64,000 bases of DNA from Lactobacillus isalae (GCF_947539375.1 NZ_OX443569.1:744001-808000); one strand, 5' to 3'; shown: positions 7,358 through 15,905, counted from the first letter of the stretch. Numbers and translations: made by a program. The notes: generated by a model from the sequence alone, not told the origin.

Positions 7358-8245
7358 ATGGCTGATCTAGAATTATTAAAAGAGCTAGTTGCTTTCGAGC
7401 AATATGGAACTTTAAGTGCAACAGCTGAACATTTAATGATAACTCAACCTAGCGTTACTCGTGGGATGAAAAAACTAGAACAAGAACTAGGTGTACCCTT
7501 ATTTAATCGTGAAGTTAATCGAATCACTTTAAATGAAACAGGAAAATTAGCTGCCAAAAAGGCGAAGGAATTACTCCAAGCTGAGCAAGACTTTACTGAG
7601 GCAGTAATTAATTTTGGACACATGCAAGAATATATCAATATTGGCAGTGTTATTCCTGGTCCTCTACTTTACCTTGAAGATATTAAAGATGAATTCAATC
7701 AAACTTTAAAATTTAATCATCAACTAGTTAAGCCAGAAAATGTTGTTTCTGATTTAATTAATTACAAAGAACGTTTGATTTTTACAGATCAAGAAATTTT
7801 GGACAATGATGAGGTTGAATCGATGTTTCTTGGAATTGAAAAATTAGCAGTTAAGATAAGTGAATTCAATCCTCTATCTGCACGTGAAAGTATTACATAT
7901 AAAGATTTAGCTGGTCAAAGTTTCTTGGTAGTCAATGATATTGGCTCTTGGAAGAAAATTATTGAAGGCCATATTCTTGATGCTAAATTTTTATTCCAAG
8001 AAGACTTAAATTCATTAGATGAACTAACCCAATATTCTAATTTTCCTGTTTTTAGATCGAATTTGACGCAGAGTCTTGAGAATCACAATACCGATAGTGG
8101 ACGCATTTTAGTGCCTATCGAAGATGACAATAATTATATTGAAGTCTATGGGACATACTTAGCCAGTCAACGCAGCATTGTGCAACCTCTGTTAAAAGAA
8201 GTTGCCAAAAACTGGCCCCAAAATTTTGAAAACGAAAAAAAGTAG
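7358..8245 (+). CDS. LysR-family regulator (paralog A of the island)
   Basis: A 295-residue LysR regulator. The winged helix-turn-helix covers residues 1-60 (TLSATAEHLMITQPSVTRGM then KKLEQELGVPLF). The rest is a co-inducer domain that is close to paralogs B (23683) and C (26471) but poorly matched to the common LysR effector fold by eye. Shared landmarks are a QSFLVVNDIGSWKK segment and YSNFPVFRSNLTQS near the C-terminus. It lies at the left border of the island, whose promoters share a LysR-type dyad, one copy of which is next to its own start. The inducer is unknown. The stop codon is inside a terminator stem. Confidence 0.92.
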   Translation: MADLELLKELVAFEQYGTLSATAEHLMITQPSVTRGMKKLEQELGVPLFNREVNRITLNETGKLAAKKAKELLQAEQDFTEAVINFGHMQEYINIGSVIPGPLLYLEDIKDEFNQTLKFNHQLVKPENVVSDLINYKERLIFTDQEILDNDEVESMFLGIEKLAVKISEFNPLSARESITYKDLAGQSFLVVNDIGSWKKIIEGHILDAKFLFQEDLNSLDELTQYSNFPVFRSNLTQSLENHNTDSGRILVPIEDDNNYIEVYGTYLASQRSIVQPLLKEVAKNWPQNFENEKK

Positions 8246-8266
8246 GACTCATGTCCTACTTTTTTA
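8235..8266. terminator. Bidirectional terminator after LysR A
   Basis: AAAAAAAGTAGGA pairs with TCCTACTTTTTT across a short loop. It overlaps the stop codon of the LysR gene. Confidence 0.85.
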
Positions 8267-8332
8267 ATGCTGTCAAAGAATAATTATTTTAAGGTCTATT
8301 GTGTAGTTGTTTAAAAATCAAAATATTAGCTT

Positions 8333-8995
8333 TTAATATACTGGCTTATCTGAGCCTTGAGTTGCAGGATCTGCAAAGCCAATACTTTCATCGCTATATT
8401 TAGAAGGATCGTTGATGATTGATACTACAACATCTGCAACGCTCTTTCTTGAAACAGATACACCAACATATTCTTCACCTTTTTGGGTAACAGTATAGTT
8501 AGTATCGTTGCGGTCATTAAGCCATGCTAAACGCATAACAGTCCAGTCAAGATCGGAATTTTCAATTGCTTCATCAGATAAAACCATTGGATTATCTGGT
8601 TCAACCTTACCATTAAAGCAGACATCACGGTTGTAATCACCAAACTTGCCAGGAACTTCATCATAGATTCCAAGAATATTAGAAGAAATCAAACGCTTAA
8701 CTCCTTCTTCATCCATAATCTTGATAATGTCCTTAGTAACAGTGGCACCAGCACCATGATCAACAAATGAAACATAAACAATGTCTTGACCCTTAATTGC
8801 TTTTCTAAGGTCTTCAGGCTTATTAGCATCCCCATCAATAATAGTTACTTGATCGTTGTTTGCTAAATCAGAAAGACGGCTTGCATTTCTAAGAAACAAG
8901 GTTAAATGTACATCTTTATCTTCATTTAGAAGACGATCTTCAACTAAACGTGCGATTTGTCCATTTGCACCAATAATTGCTACATTTTTTGTCAT
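8333..8995 (-). CDS. NAD(P)-binding atypical short-chain dehydrogenase (NmrA/SDR_a5-like)
   Basis: A 220-residue Rossmann protein. The N-terminal dinucleotide motif is VAIIGANGQIARLV (GxxGxxA form). There is no YxxxK catalytic pair in the usual place, as in NmrA-like and SDR_a5 proteins that bind NAD(P)H as redox sensors or act as simple reductases. The C-terminal segment VGVSVSRKSVADVVVSIIND is typical of this group. It is transcribed from its own LysR-type module (dyad 9082-9100, -10 at 9034-9039), so it belongs to the local regulon. The substrate is unknown. Confidence 0.85.
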   Translation of the reverse strand: MTKNVAIIGANGQIARLVEDRLLNEDKDVHLTLFLRNASRLSDLANNDQVTIIDGDANKPEDLRKAIKGQDIVYVSFVDHGAGATVTKDIIKIMDEEGVKRLISSNILGIYDEVPGKFGDYNRDVCFNGKVEPDNPMVLSDEAIENSDLDWTVMRLAWLNDRNDTNYTVTQKGEEYVGVSVSRKSVADVVVSIINDPSKYSDESIGFADPATQGSDKPVY

Positions 8996-9081
8996 AATAT
9001 TTTTCTTCCTCTCTTAAATTCTTTACAAGTAAAAGTATATTGCGTATGCCCTATTATGAAAATTACTACTTAACTATAGGG

Positions 9082-9100
9082 CTATGCAGCTTCTGTATAG
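9082..9100 (-). promoter_or_regulatory. LysR-type dyad, promoter of the 8333-8995 dehydrogenase
   Basis: Coding strand CTATACAGAAGCTGCATAG, then 14 bp, AGTAATTTT, 19 bp, and TATACT at 9034-9039. All elements match the consensus. Confidence 0.85.
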
Positions 9101-9104
9101 TAAA

Positions 9105-9965
9105 TTAGATTTTTAAACTTCTAATACTATTGCCAAAGATACTCTCGATTGCTAACGGATCTCGATGATCAAAGAACTGACTTTGCCCTTTATCAAGCTT
9201 TGCAATAGTTTCCATATCTTCTTTAGATAATTCAAAGTCAAAAACATCGAAGTTTTCGGCCATTCGAACTTTATGAATTGTCTTTGGAATTACCACTAAT
9301 CCGCGTTGAATTAACCAACGTAAAATAACCTGTGCGTTTGAGCGATGATACTTTTCACCAATTTTAGCAATAATTTCATTAGTGAAAATATCATTTTTTC
9401 CTTCTGCTAGTGGAGCCCAAGCTTCAATAGTAATATTTTGATTTTGATAATAATCAAGTTCCTCTGTACGTTGATACCAAGGCGAGACTTCAATTTGATT
9501 AATTGCAGGCTTTACGTTACTCATTAATTCAAGATTTTTAACTTGATCAGGATAAAAATTAGATACACCAATTGACCTAATCTTTCCCTCTTGTTGAGCT
9601 TCTTCTAAAGCTTTCCAAGCACCAGCAATGTCGCCATAAGGTTGGTGGAGCAAGTATAGATCAAGATAGTTTGTTTTCAATCGTTTTAAGCTCTCATCAA
9701 TTGCTTCTTTTGCATCTTCATATTTGTATTGATTAATCCAGAGTTTAGATGTTATAAAAAAATCTTCCCTGTCAATACCACTATCACGAATTGCACTTCC
9801 CACTGCTTCTTCATTGTTATAAGCCACAGCTGTATCAAATAAACGATAACCAACATCAATGGCATCTTTTACAGCTTGATTGGCCTTAGCTGAATCAGAA
9901 ATTTGAAAAAGTCCAAAACCTAACTGTGGCATTTTATTACCATCATTTAAAGTAATGTACTTCAT
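9105..9965 (-). CDS. Aldo/keto reductase (AKR5-like, 286 aa)
   Basis: An NADPH-dependent aldo/keto reductase of the prostaglandin-F/2,5-diketogluconate reductase type, cytoplasmic (beta/alpha)8 barrel. The catalytic tetrad is complete: Asp44 and Tyr49 (FDTAVAY), Lys74 (TSKLW) and His107 (LLHQP). The late segment VVIPKTIHKVRMAENFDVFD holds the cofactor-binding Lys and Arg. I chose the ATG at 9965 because GGAGG lies 6 bp before it and the paralog at 25482 starts at the same residue. It is about 70 percent similar by eye to that paralog. The gene has its own regulon dyad (10057-10075). The physiological carbonyl substrate is not known. Confidence 0.93.
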   Translation of the reverse strand: MKYITLNDGNKMPQLGFGLFQISDSAKANQAVKDAIDVGYRLFDTAVAYNNEEAVGSAIRDSGIDREDFFITSKLWINQYKYEDAKEAIDESLKRLKTNYLDLYLLHQPYGDIAGAWKALEEAQQEGKIRSIGVSNFYPDQVKNLELMSNVKPAINQIEVSPWYQRTEELDYYQNQNITIEAWAPLAEGKNDIFTNEIIAKIGEKYHRSNAQVILRWLIQRGLVVIPKTIHKVRMAENFDVFDFELSKEDMETIAKLDKGQSQFFDHRDPLAIESIFGNSIRSLKI

Positions 9966-10056
9966 TGTTTCCTCCATAAAACTTTATTTTCTTAAATGTT
10001 TATGCTTTAAGTATACTGAGGATCGAATAAATTAAAATTACTAGTATCTTATGGTG

Positions 10057-10075
10057 CTATACGCTTATTGCATAC
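10057..10075 (-). promoter_or_regulatory. LysR-type dyad, promoter of the 9105-9965 aldo/keto reductase
   Basis: Coding strand GTATGCAATAAGCGTATAG, 14 bp, AGTAATTTT, 18 bp (one less than elsewhere), TATACT at 10010-10015. Confidence 0.82.
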
Positions 10076-10106
10076 AAAAATAGCTTTCCAAATGGAGAAC
10101 TATTTT
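10075..10106 (-). terminator. Terminator of the reductase-flavodoxin operon
   Basis: On the minus strand AAAAAATAGTTCTCCA pairs imperfectly with TGGAAAGCTATTTTT. It abuts the regulon dyad of the next gene. Confidence 0.7.
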
Positions 10107-11381
10107 TTACATAGTTAAATGTTCATCATGAAGTTGACTATCTTTAATACCTAGCTTTTTCAGATTTTCTCTAACTTTTAACACGATAGGAGCTGAGCCG
10201 ACAATGTAGAACTGACCAAACCTTTTTTCAGGAATTGTAAGTATCTTATTCAATTCATCATCACTAAAACGATGCTCTTTAACATTTATTTCAACATTAT
10301 TTTCTGCTAATTTTTCAATTTTATCTACAAAATAGTCTTTTTTACTATTTGTAGACCAAATCAGACGTATTTTTTTCTTTCCAGCATATTCCTTCGCTAA
10401 GCTTAAGAGTGGTGCAATCCCAGTTCCAAGTCCATAAAGAATAATCGGATCTTCTGAAGCCTTTATTTCTATATCAAATAAGCCATATGGACCATCAAGA
10501 TGTACTTTTGTGCCAATTTTTACTTGATCAATCTTTTTTGTAAAGTCACCGACTCTATGAATAATAAAAGAAACTGAATCTTTATTAGGTTTAGAAAGCA
10601 CAGAAAAGGGATGCGCTTCGCTAGAGATGCCTTTTCCTCTAAAAGAAACAAAGTAAAAATCACCAGCATGATAATTTTTTGCTTTCTTATTTAGCTTAAT
10701 AGTTAATTGCTGAATTTGTGGTGTTATGGCTACACTCTTGCTAACTATGCCACTATTCCTCATATCTGCATCTACGATAAACTTTTGATATGCATAAAGT
10801 CCAATAAAAATTAAAGTGTAAATATCAAATATTAAAACAAAATACGGGACATTAGCAATTCTTGGAATTACATTAACATGTATCCAAATTAAAACGATTA
10901 CAACAAAATTCAAACGGTGAATCCAAACAGAAAGCTGATGATTAAAAACTTTCTCTAGTCTATTCTTTATTTTTCTAAATGCTGCACTTCGGTCGCTAAT
11001 CCAGCCAGATAAGAATATAATCGCATAAATAATTAAAAATAATTCTAAGTACCACGCAATATTACCTGTATTGCGAATAATTGCATGAAAAGTTGTTGAT
11101 GAAAATTTATGAATAGTTGCAGCTAGAATAGCAAAAATTGCTAACATTCCATGCATCATGTAAGTTGATGGAACTCCAATTTTGCTAGTAATCCACTTTG
11201 GGCGAGTACTTAAATAAACGATAGCTAGCCACCAAACATAAGCTAAAATACCAAAATCATAGGCAATTAAATGATTATTACTATCTACTAAGCCAACATT
11301 TAATAAAATAATTAGCGGCATTGGCAAAATGGCCGCTAAAAGCAGCCAGATAATACCAAGATAAATACGATGTAATTTCAT
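10107..11381 (-). CDS. NOX/ferric-reductase-like transmembrane electron-transfer protein
   Basis: A 424-residue fusion of a ferric-reductase-like membrane domain (about residues 1-205) and a cytoplasmic FNR-like FAD/NAD(P)H domain (about 210-424). The membrane part keeps two His pairs: YMMHGMLAIFAILAATIHKF (13 residues between) and WIHRLNFVVIVLIWIHVNV (12 between), the same spacing as the bis-haem ligands of NOX and ferric reductases. FAD binding is seen in HPFSVLSKP and nucleotide binding in YGLGTGIAPLLSL. It should move electrons from NAD(P)H across the membrane. Lactobacilli do not make haem, so it would need scavenged haem. It is 18 bp downstream of, and surely in operon with, the anchored flavodoxin 11400-12083. 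Confidence 0.88.
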   Translation of the reverse strand: MKLHRIYLGIIWLLLAAILPMPLIILLNVGLVDSNNHLIAYDFGILAYVWWLAIVYLSTRPKWITSKIGVPSTYMMHGMLAIFAILAATIHKFSSTTFHAIIRNTGNIAWYLELFLIIYAIIFLSGWISDRSAAFRKIKNRLEKVFNHQLSVWIHRLNFVVIVLIWIHVNVIPRIANVPYFVLIFDIYTLIFIGLYAYQKFIVDADMRNSGIVSKSVAITPQIQQLTIKLNKKAKNYHAGDFYFVSFRGKGISSEAHPFSVLSKPNKDSVSFIIHRVGDFTKKIDQVKIGTKVHLDGPYGLFDIEIKASEDPIILYGLGTGIAPLLSLAKEYAGKKKIRLIWSTNSKKDYFVDKIEKLAENNVEINVKEHRFSDDELNKILTIPEKRFGQFYIVGSAPIVLKVRENLKKLGIKDSQLHDEHLTM

Positions 11382-11399
11382 GATTTTACCTATTTCATA

Positions 11400-12083
11400 T
11401 TAGTAGCCTAAGCCATCAAGCCAAGAATTAACATCGCTTCTCACACTGGAAGGATCATTCTTAACATTGTTGCCTTCGGTGGTAAAACCTTTACGAACCT
11501 TTGCCTTTGGATAAGCCTTACGTAAAGTTTCGGCAGTATTTCCTAAGCCAGAACCTTCAGCAGTAGTAAATGGAATTACTGTTTTTCCATTCAAATCCAC
11601 ATTATCAATGAAAGTTCTTACAATCATGGGATACTCACCCCACCAAATTGGTGCACCAATGAAAACGGTTGAATATTTTTTAACATTCGGTAATGCGTTT
11701 TTAATTGCTGGACGAGCATTTTGATCTTGCTCGCGTTGAGCTACACGAGTAGTAGCATCATAGCCATTTGGATAAGCCTTTTGAGGAACAATCTCGTAGC
11801 TATCGCCCTTTGTCTTTTCTTGGATAAAGTCCGCAACCCTTGCAGTATTACCACGACTTAAGTTTCCGCCATAAACTCCTTTAGTTCTTGAAAAGTAAAC
11901 AACTAATACTTTGCCATTCTTACCTTTAGTCGTAACTTTACCGTTCTTTTTAACTGAAGTTTTAGTCGCAGTGTTGCTGTTTTGAGCTGAATTATTTTGA
12001 CTACTTCGATAAACATTAAAACCGACAATTGCTGCTATAACTACAACAATTACACTTACAAAAGCAATGATTCTTTTCTTCAT
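11400..12083 (-). CDS. Membrane-anchored extracytoplasmic flavodoxin
   Basis: A 227-residue protein with one N-terminal membrane helix (MKKRIIAFVSVIVVVIAAIV) behind a positive N-terminus, an Asn/Ser/Thr/Lys-rich linker, and a flavodoxin fold from about residue 58 (KVLVVYFSRT, then GNTARVADFI as the FMN phosphate loop). Orientation by the positive-inside rule puts the flavodoxin outside the cell. I chose the ATG at 12083, preceded by GAGGG; the upstream in-frame start at 12107 lacks a ribosome site. First gene of an operon with the NOX-like reductase, which could be its electron donor. It is driven by the LysR-type module at 12169-12187. Confidence 0.88.
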   Translation of the reverse strand: MKKRIIAFVSVIVVVIAAIVGFNVYRSSQNNSAQNSNTATKTSVKKNGKVTTKGKNGKVLVVYFSRTKGVYGGNLSRGNTARVADFIQEKTKGDSYEIVPQKAYPNGYDATTRVAQREQDQNARPAIKNALPNVKKYSTVFIGAPIWWGEYPMIVRTFIDNVDLNGKTVIPFTTAEGSGLGNTAETLRKAYPKAKVRKGFTTEGNNVKNDPSSVRSDVNSWLDGLGY

Positions 12084-12168
12084 CTTAATCCCTCTATTCT
12101 TTACCAATTGATTTACATCAAGTATAGCGAGAAATTATTCATTAGAAAATTACTGTTTTTTTATACTA

Positions 12169-12187
12169 GTATTCATTTCATTTATAG
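12169..12187 (-). promoter_or_regulatory. LysR-type dyad, promoter of the flavodoxin-reductase operon
   Basis: Coding strand CTATAAATGAAATGAATAC, 14 bp, AGTAATTTT, 19 bp, TATACT at 12121-12126. Confidence 0.85.
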
Positions 12188-12189
12188 TA

Positions 12190-12217
12190 AAAAAGATGCT
12201 CTTTTGAGCATCTTTTA
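12190..12217 (-). terminator. Terminator of the DUF915 hydrolase gene
   Basis: AAAAGATGCTC pairs with GAGCATCTTTT around a short TTT loop. Confidence 0.85.
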
Positions 12218-12225
12218 ATTTCAAT

Positions 12226-13059
12226 TTATCGTTCAGGACGTAAAATATAACGTTGAATCAAGTCAAGCACCTCACTATTTTGGGGCAATGCTGAATGTTG
12301 TGCAAGTCTCCCTGTTACTGTGATTTGAGTATAATGTTTAACTACGCCTTGATAAATATATTTACCTGCTTCCACACTAGAAACAGGTACAAGACCATCT
12401 TCAACATAATTCTCAGTTCCGGCAACAGAATACATAATTAAATTTTTAGGTAAACGATTGCGATTAACCCGGAAATCATGAAGCATTTGAGTTTCACGAT
12501 TTGCAGTTTCCGCAAAGTTGTAAGGCGAACCAATTGTCATTAAGCGATTAATTCTAACATTTCTACCAGAATAGTAATTTTCTAAAAACTCAGTATATAT
12601 TAATCCTCCATTCGAGTGACCAATCCCGCTAAAATGATTAAAGTTATATCGTCTTACTAAAGCTTTGAATGCTTGGTTAAACATTCTTCCCTGTTTTTTA
12701 ATATTGCTATAGCCATCATGATTATTTTCAAAGCCAACTACAATAAATGGTTGATTATCATTGGGTCTAATCGAACCTGCAAATGTCATATGTCCATCAT
12801 TAAAAACTTTAACTTTCAATAAACTATGATTTTGATGATCATCACGATTTATTCGATCGACTAATCGATCAAATCGGTTTACCGTAGCACTTGATCCGGG
12901 AATCATAATTATTGGTGCTAAAGGAGAATTTTTCTGATCTTGCAATCTTTTGGCATTTTTTTGAGCCCAAATTGCACCAGGAAAGGCAAAGCAAAAAATG
13001 ATAATAAAAATAGCAACTATACAAAAAAGTCTATTATATTTCTTCATTTTATTTTTCAC
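12226..13059 (-). CDS. Secreted DUF915-type alpha/beta hydrolase
   Basis: A 277-residue alpha/beta hydrolase with a long N-terminal hydrophobic segment (YNRLFCIVAIFIIIFCFAFP) that acts as a signal or anchor, so the enzyme faces outward. The nucleophile elbow is GIGHSNGGLIYTEF; the entry strand is PIIMIPGSSATVNRF. The catalytic His should be in GRLAQHSALPQN near the end. DUF915 proteins are lipase-like with unknown substrates. Its start overlaps the end of the EIIC gene by 11 bp, so the two are coupled. GGAAGGTG precedes the first ATG; a second ATG 12 bp later is also possible. A C-terminal fossil of a close relative is at 3477-3560. Confidence 0.85.
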   Translation of the reverse strand: MKNKMKKYNRLFCIVAIFIIIFCFAFPGAIWAQKNAKRLQDQKNSPLAPIIMIPGSSATVNRFDRLVDRINRDDHQNHSLLKVKVFNDGHMTFAGSIRPNDNQPFIVVGFENNHDGYSNIKKQGRMFNQAFKALVRRYNFNHFSGIGHSNGGLIYTEFLENYYSGRNVRINRLMTIGSPYNFAETANRETQMLHDFRVNRNRLPKNLIMYSVAGTENYVEDGLVPVSSVEAGKYIYQGVVKHYTQITVTGRLAQHSALPQNSEVLDLIQRYILRPER

Positions 13060-14308
13060 CTTCCTGTATTTCTATTTGCTCCATCTTTTGAATGAAAGGT
13101 ATGTAAATTAAAACGTCTATTACTAGTAGTAGCAGCATTACTAAAAGTGATATCCAATTACCACCACTTGCAATTAATGGTCGTAAAATTCCAGGAGTTC
13201 CTACAGGAGTTGGAAAAACTAAAGGTGGAAACATACCAATTGCGATTGCAAGAGATCCTAAAAGCATATTAACTATCGGAGTTAATACAAATGGAATCAG
13301 TAACAAAGGATTTAAAATTACTGGAATACCTAAAGCCAAAGGAAGATTTGCATTAAAAATTACAGGTATGGCACTCCAAATAGCAATATTTTTATTTCTT
13401 TTCTTTTTACTTATTATCAAAATTGCAATTAATAATGCTAATGTACATCCTATTCCACCTATTTGAGCGAAGGCATCAAAGAAACCAGCTGGAGTAAACG
13501 GATATGGTATTTTTTGATAACTCTTATTTAATAAATAATGATTTAGGTTAGCTGCTGCTTCATTATTAAAAACACTACTATTAAATTCAAGGCTTCCAGC
13601 AAAGCCGAGCCACATTAAGAGTGTTGAAATAATAGATACTAAAATAGACATCCAATAACTACTATGTCCTGAAAAGAAAGAAGTAATATTTTGAAAAGCA
13701 ATTTGATCAAGATTATAAGTTCTAACCAAAGCAAATAAAATATGTAGCAATAATGCCAGAATTACACTAATTACAATTGGACGAGAACTGTTTCTTGCAA
13801 GATCAACCAATTCTTCGTCATTGTCTTTTTTAGAAATAGTAAATTTAGCAAAAATCAAGCCAACTACGTATCCTATAATAATTCCCATAATCAACCAATA
13901 TGCTGAATAATATCTCATCTCAATTGCATTTTGATTACCACGAAGACTATGATGAAAAATAAGTAAATAACTAATTACGGAAAATAATTCCGCAAACAAT
14001 GGCTTTATTTTATATAAAATAGCCGTCTCCCTAGCACTAATTAAAGCACCGTAAAGGGCTAAAGTTCCCGATGTAACAGTAAAGAGATCTCCTAATATCG
14101 CTCTTAAAAACCAAGCTTGAGGGAACCAACTATTTAAAGAAACTATTCTTCCAAACAAACTTACTGGATTGGCAAAACAATATGATAAAGTCCAACTAAA
14201 CGCACCAATAAGAATAACTGGAAATAGAGTTATCATTGTTTTATTTGCCACTCTGATAAAACTAAAATTTTGATACTTAGTAATTGCCTTTAAAAATTTT
14301 GCATTCAT
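13049..14308 (-). CDS. Orphan PTS EIIC component, lactose/cellobiose family
   Basis: A 419-residue membrane protein with about ten helices. It resembles EIIC of the Lac (cellobiose/chitobiose) family: the N-terminal block FIRVANKTMITLFPVILIGA, a central PYPFTPAGFFDAFAQIGGIG, and the C-terminal VFPTPVGTPGILRPLIASGG that marks this family. No EIIA or EIIB gene is nearby, so it would need partners encoded elsewhere or works alone. It lies between two surface hydrolases, overlapping the downstream one. A terminator hairpin (14327-14359) separates it from the upstream esterase, so transcription probably depends on read-through. The substrate may be a product of the neighbouring esterases, but this is a guess. 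Confidence 0.82.
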   Translation of the reverse strand: MNAKFLKAITKYQNFSFIRVANKTMITLFPVILIGAFSWTLSYCFANPVSLFGRIVSLNSWFPQAWFLRAILGDLFTVTSGTLALYGALISARETAILYKIKPLFAELFSVISYLLIFHHSLRGNQNAIEMRYYSAYWLIMGIIIGYVVGLIFAKFTISKKDNDEELVDLARNSSRPIVISVILALLLHILFALVRTYNLDQIAFQNITSFFSGHSSYWMSILVSIISTLLMWLGFAGSLEFNSSVFNNEAAANLNHYLLNKSYQKIPYPFTPAGFFDAFAQIGGIGCTLALLIAILIISKKKRNKNIAIWSAIPVIFNANLPLALGIPVILNPLLLIPFVLTPIVNMLLGSLAIAIGMFPPLVFPTPVGTPGILRPLIASGGNWISLLVMLLLLVIDVLIYIPFIQKMEQIEIQEGEK

Positions 14309-14326
14309 TTTTTACTCCATTACCAT

Positions 14327-14359
14327 AAAAAACTGTCATTAGTAAATAACGACAGTTTT
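14327..14359 (-). terminator. Terminator between esterase and EIIC genes
   Basis: AAAACTGTC (14329-14337) pairs with GACAGTTTT (14351-14359). On the minus strand it ends in a T-run, so it would limit EIIC expression relative to the genes before it. Confidence 0.78.
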
Positions 14360-14366
14360 ATTATAT

Positions 14367-15266
14367 TTAATTAAATAGCTGATTACCATAATGATTAATT
14401 ATTTTACCCATAGTTGGTGCATCATGATCTCCACCTGGTTGAGTATAATATTCTAAGTTTTTTCTATCAAATTCAGGCAAACGCCACATGGCTCTAATTT
14501 GAGGCTCCATTGATCCACTTGTACCATCTTCTGAACCAACACCTGCTAAAATCTTAAATTTTAATTTTGGATGTTGCTGAGCAGCTTTTGCTAAAGCACG
14601 AGCAGTCCTTCTTGGAACACTAGAACCACCATCAGAAGTAACAGTCCAAGAGTCTCCAGCCATTGGTACAAAATATTTGAAGTATGGTAAATCATATTGG
14701 AAAACGTACCAAGTTGTGATTGATCCCATTGAGAAACCACCAAAAGCACGATGATTTCTAGATTTTCTTAAAGCTGAGTCAGAGGTATTTTTTGCATAAG
14801 TTTTATACTTACTTTCAACTGCAGGAACTAAATCTTTCATTAATTCTTTTTTAGCAAAACGTCTGTTAAGTGGATCATCATTATAATAATTACTTGATAC
14901 TTGCTTAGAGCTTGGATAATAAGTAGGAAATACTACAATCGTGTTCTCCATTTTTCCAGCCCGGTTTAAGCTATCAAGTGTTCTTTTAAAGTTTCCATCC
15001 TGATATAAAGTAGATCTGCCTTTTTTTACTTCTGTTGAACCATGCAATAAATATAAAACATTATGTTTTTGATTTTTATTATAGTTCGGCGGTAAGTAAA
15101 CAATTGCTTCTTTCTCATAAGTTCGATTATGATAACTAGTCTTATAAGAAATGGTTTCTGTTTGACTTTGACTAGAAGCCTGCACCTGATTAGTTTTAAT
15201 AAAAAACATCACAAACGATAATAGCAGTAAAAATAGAGGTTTTGATCTAAATAGCAAACCATTCAT
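14367..15266 (-). CDS. Secreted esterase of the esterase-D/feruloyl-esterase type (PF00756-like)
   Basis: A 299-residue protein with a signal peptide (hydrophobic LFLLLLSFVMFFIKT, likely cleavage after QVQA). The mature part is a putative esterase: strand YLPPNYNKNQKHNVLYLLHG with the oxyanion Gly, nucleophile elbow GGFSMGSITTW, and a terminal His in GGDHDAPTMGK. Family members hydrolyse feruloyl, acetyl or other esters. It is second in the operon begun by the lipoprotein-like flavodoxin (16-bp gap) and so under the LysR-type module at 15987-16005. A cytoplasmic paralog lies at 21240-22127. Confidence 0.86.
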   Translation of the reverse strand: MNGLLFRSKPLFLLLLSFVMFFIKTNQVQASSQSQTETISYKTSYHNRTYEKEAIVYLPPNYNKNQKHNVLYLLHGSTEVKKGRSTLYQDGNFKRTLDSLNRAGKMENTIVVFPTYYPSSKQVSSNYYNDDPLNRRFAKKELMKDLVPAVESKYKTYAKNTSDSALRKSRNHRAFGGFSMGSITTWYVFQYDLPYFKYFVPMAGDSWTVTSDGGSSVPRRTARALAKAAQQHPKLKFKILAGVGSEDGTSGSMEPQIRAMWRLPEFDRKNLEYYTQPGGDHDAPTMGKIINHYGNQLFN

Positions 15267-15281
15267 TATTAGCCTCTTTCT

Positions 15282-15905
15282 TTATTTAGCAAGTAAATTT
15301 AATTTTCTTAACCAAGTTCTAACTTGAGATTTGTTATTATCATAGCGAATTCCATCTTTAAAAGTAGCGCCATCTTTTTCAGCTAATTGACGAATAACTT
15401 TTTCAGATGGACCGATTGGTGTACTCATGCTAGTAGTAAATGGTACAACTGTTTTCCCACTAAAATCATACTTATCAAATAATGTATGAATGATCATCGG
15501 TGGTCTGCTCCACCAAGTTGGATAACCAATGAGAACAGTTTGATACTTAGAAAAGTTAGGAATATTGGTTGCTAGTGCGGGATGAATGTTGTTCCGACGT
15601 TCACGGTCTCCTCTTCGAGCTGCACTATCGTAATCTCCATAAGCCTTTACTGGACGTAATCTAATGATATCTGCTCCAGTTTCTTTTTTTATATATTGAG
15701 CCGCATCCTTAGTTGTTCCAGTCAGTGAAAAATATACTATTAATGTTTTATTATTTTTTTTAGTTGTATTTTTACTTGTTTTGGTGACTGAACTTTTTGA
15801 ACTAGAGGATTGTGAGGAATTATTACCTCTTGCACAAGCCGTAAATAGCACTACTGTAAATAGTCCTAATCCTAGCAATAAAATTATTTTCTTTAACCTT
15901 TTCAT
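15282..15905 (-). CDS. Flavodoxin with lipoprotein-type signal
   Basis: A 207-residue protein. The N-terminus KKIILLLGLGLFTVVLFTAC is a lipoprotein-like signal with Cys25, though Phe at -3 is atypical for a lipobox. A Ser/Thr/Lys/Asn-rich tether follows, then a flavodoxin domain from about residue 53 (TLIVYFSLTGTTKDAAQYI, FMN phosphate loop). The aromatic FMN-stacking loop is probably YPTWWSRPP. The protein is expected on the outer face of the membrane. First gene of the unit flavodoxin-esterase(-EIIC-hydrolase), transcribed from the LysR-type module upstream. Confidence 0.86.
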   Translation of the reverse strand: MKRLKKIILLLGLGLFTVVLFTACARGNNSSQSSSSKSSVTKTSKNTTKKNNKTLIVYFSLTGTTKDAAQYIKKETGADIIRLRPVKAYGDYDSAARRGDRERRNNIHPALATNIPNFSKYQTVLIGYPTWWSRPPMIIHTLFDKYDFSGKTVVPFTTSMSTPIGPSEKVIRQLAEKDGATFKDGIRYDNNKSQVRTWLRKLNLLAK

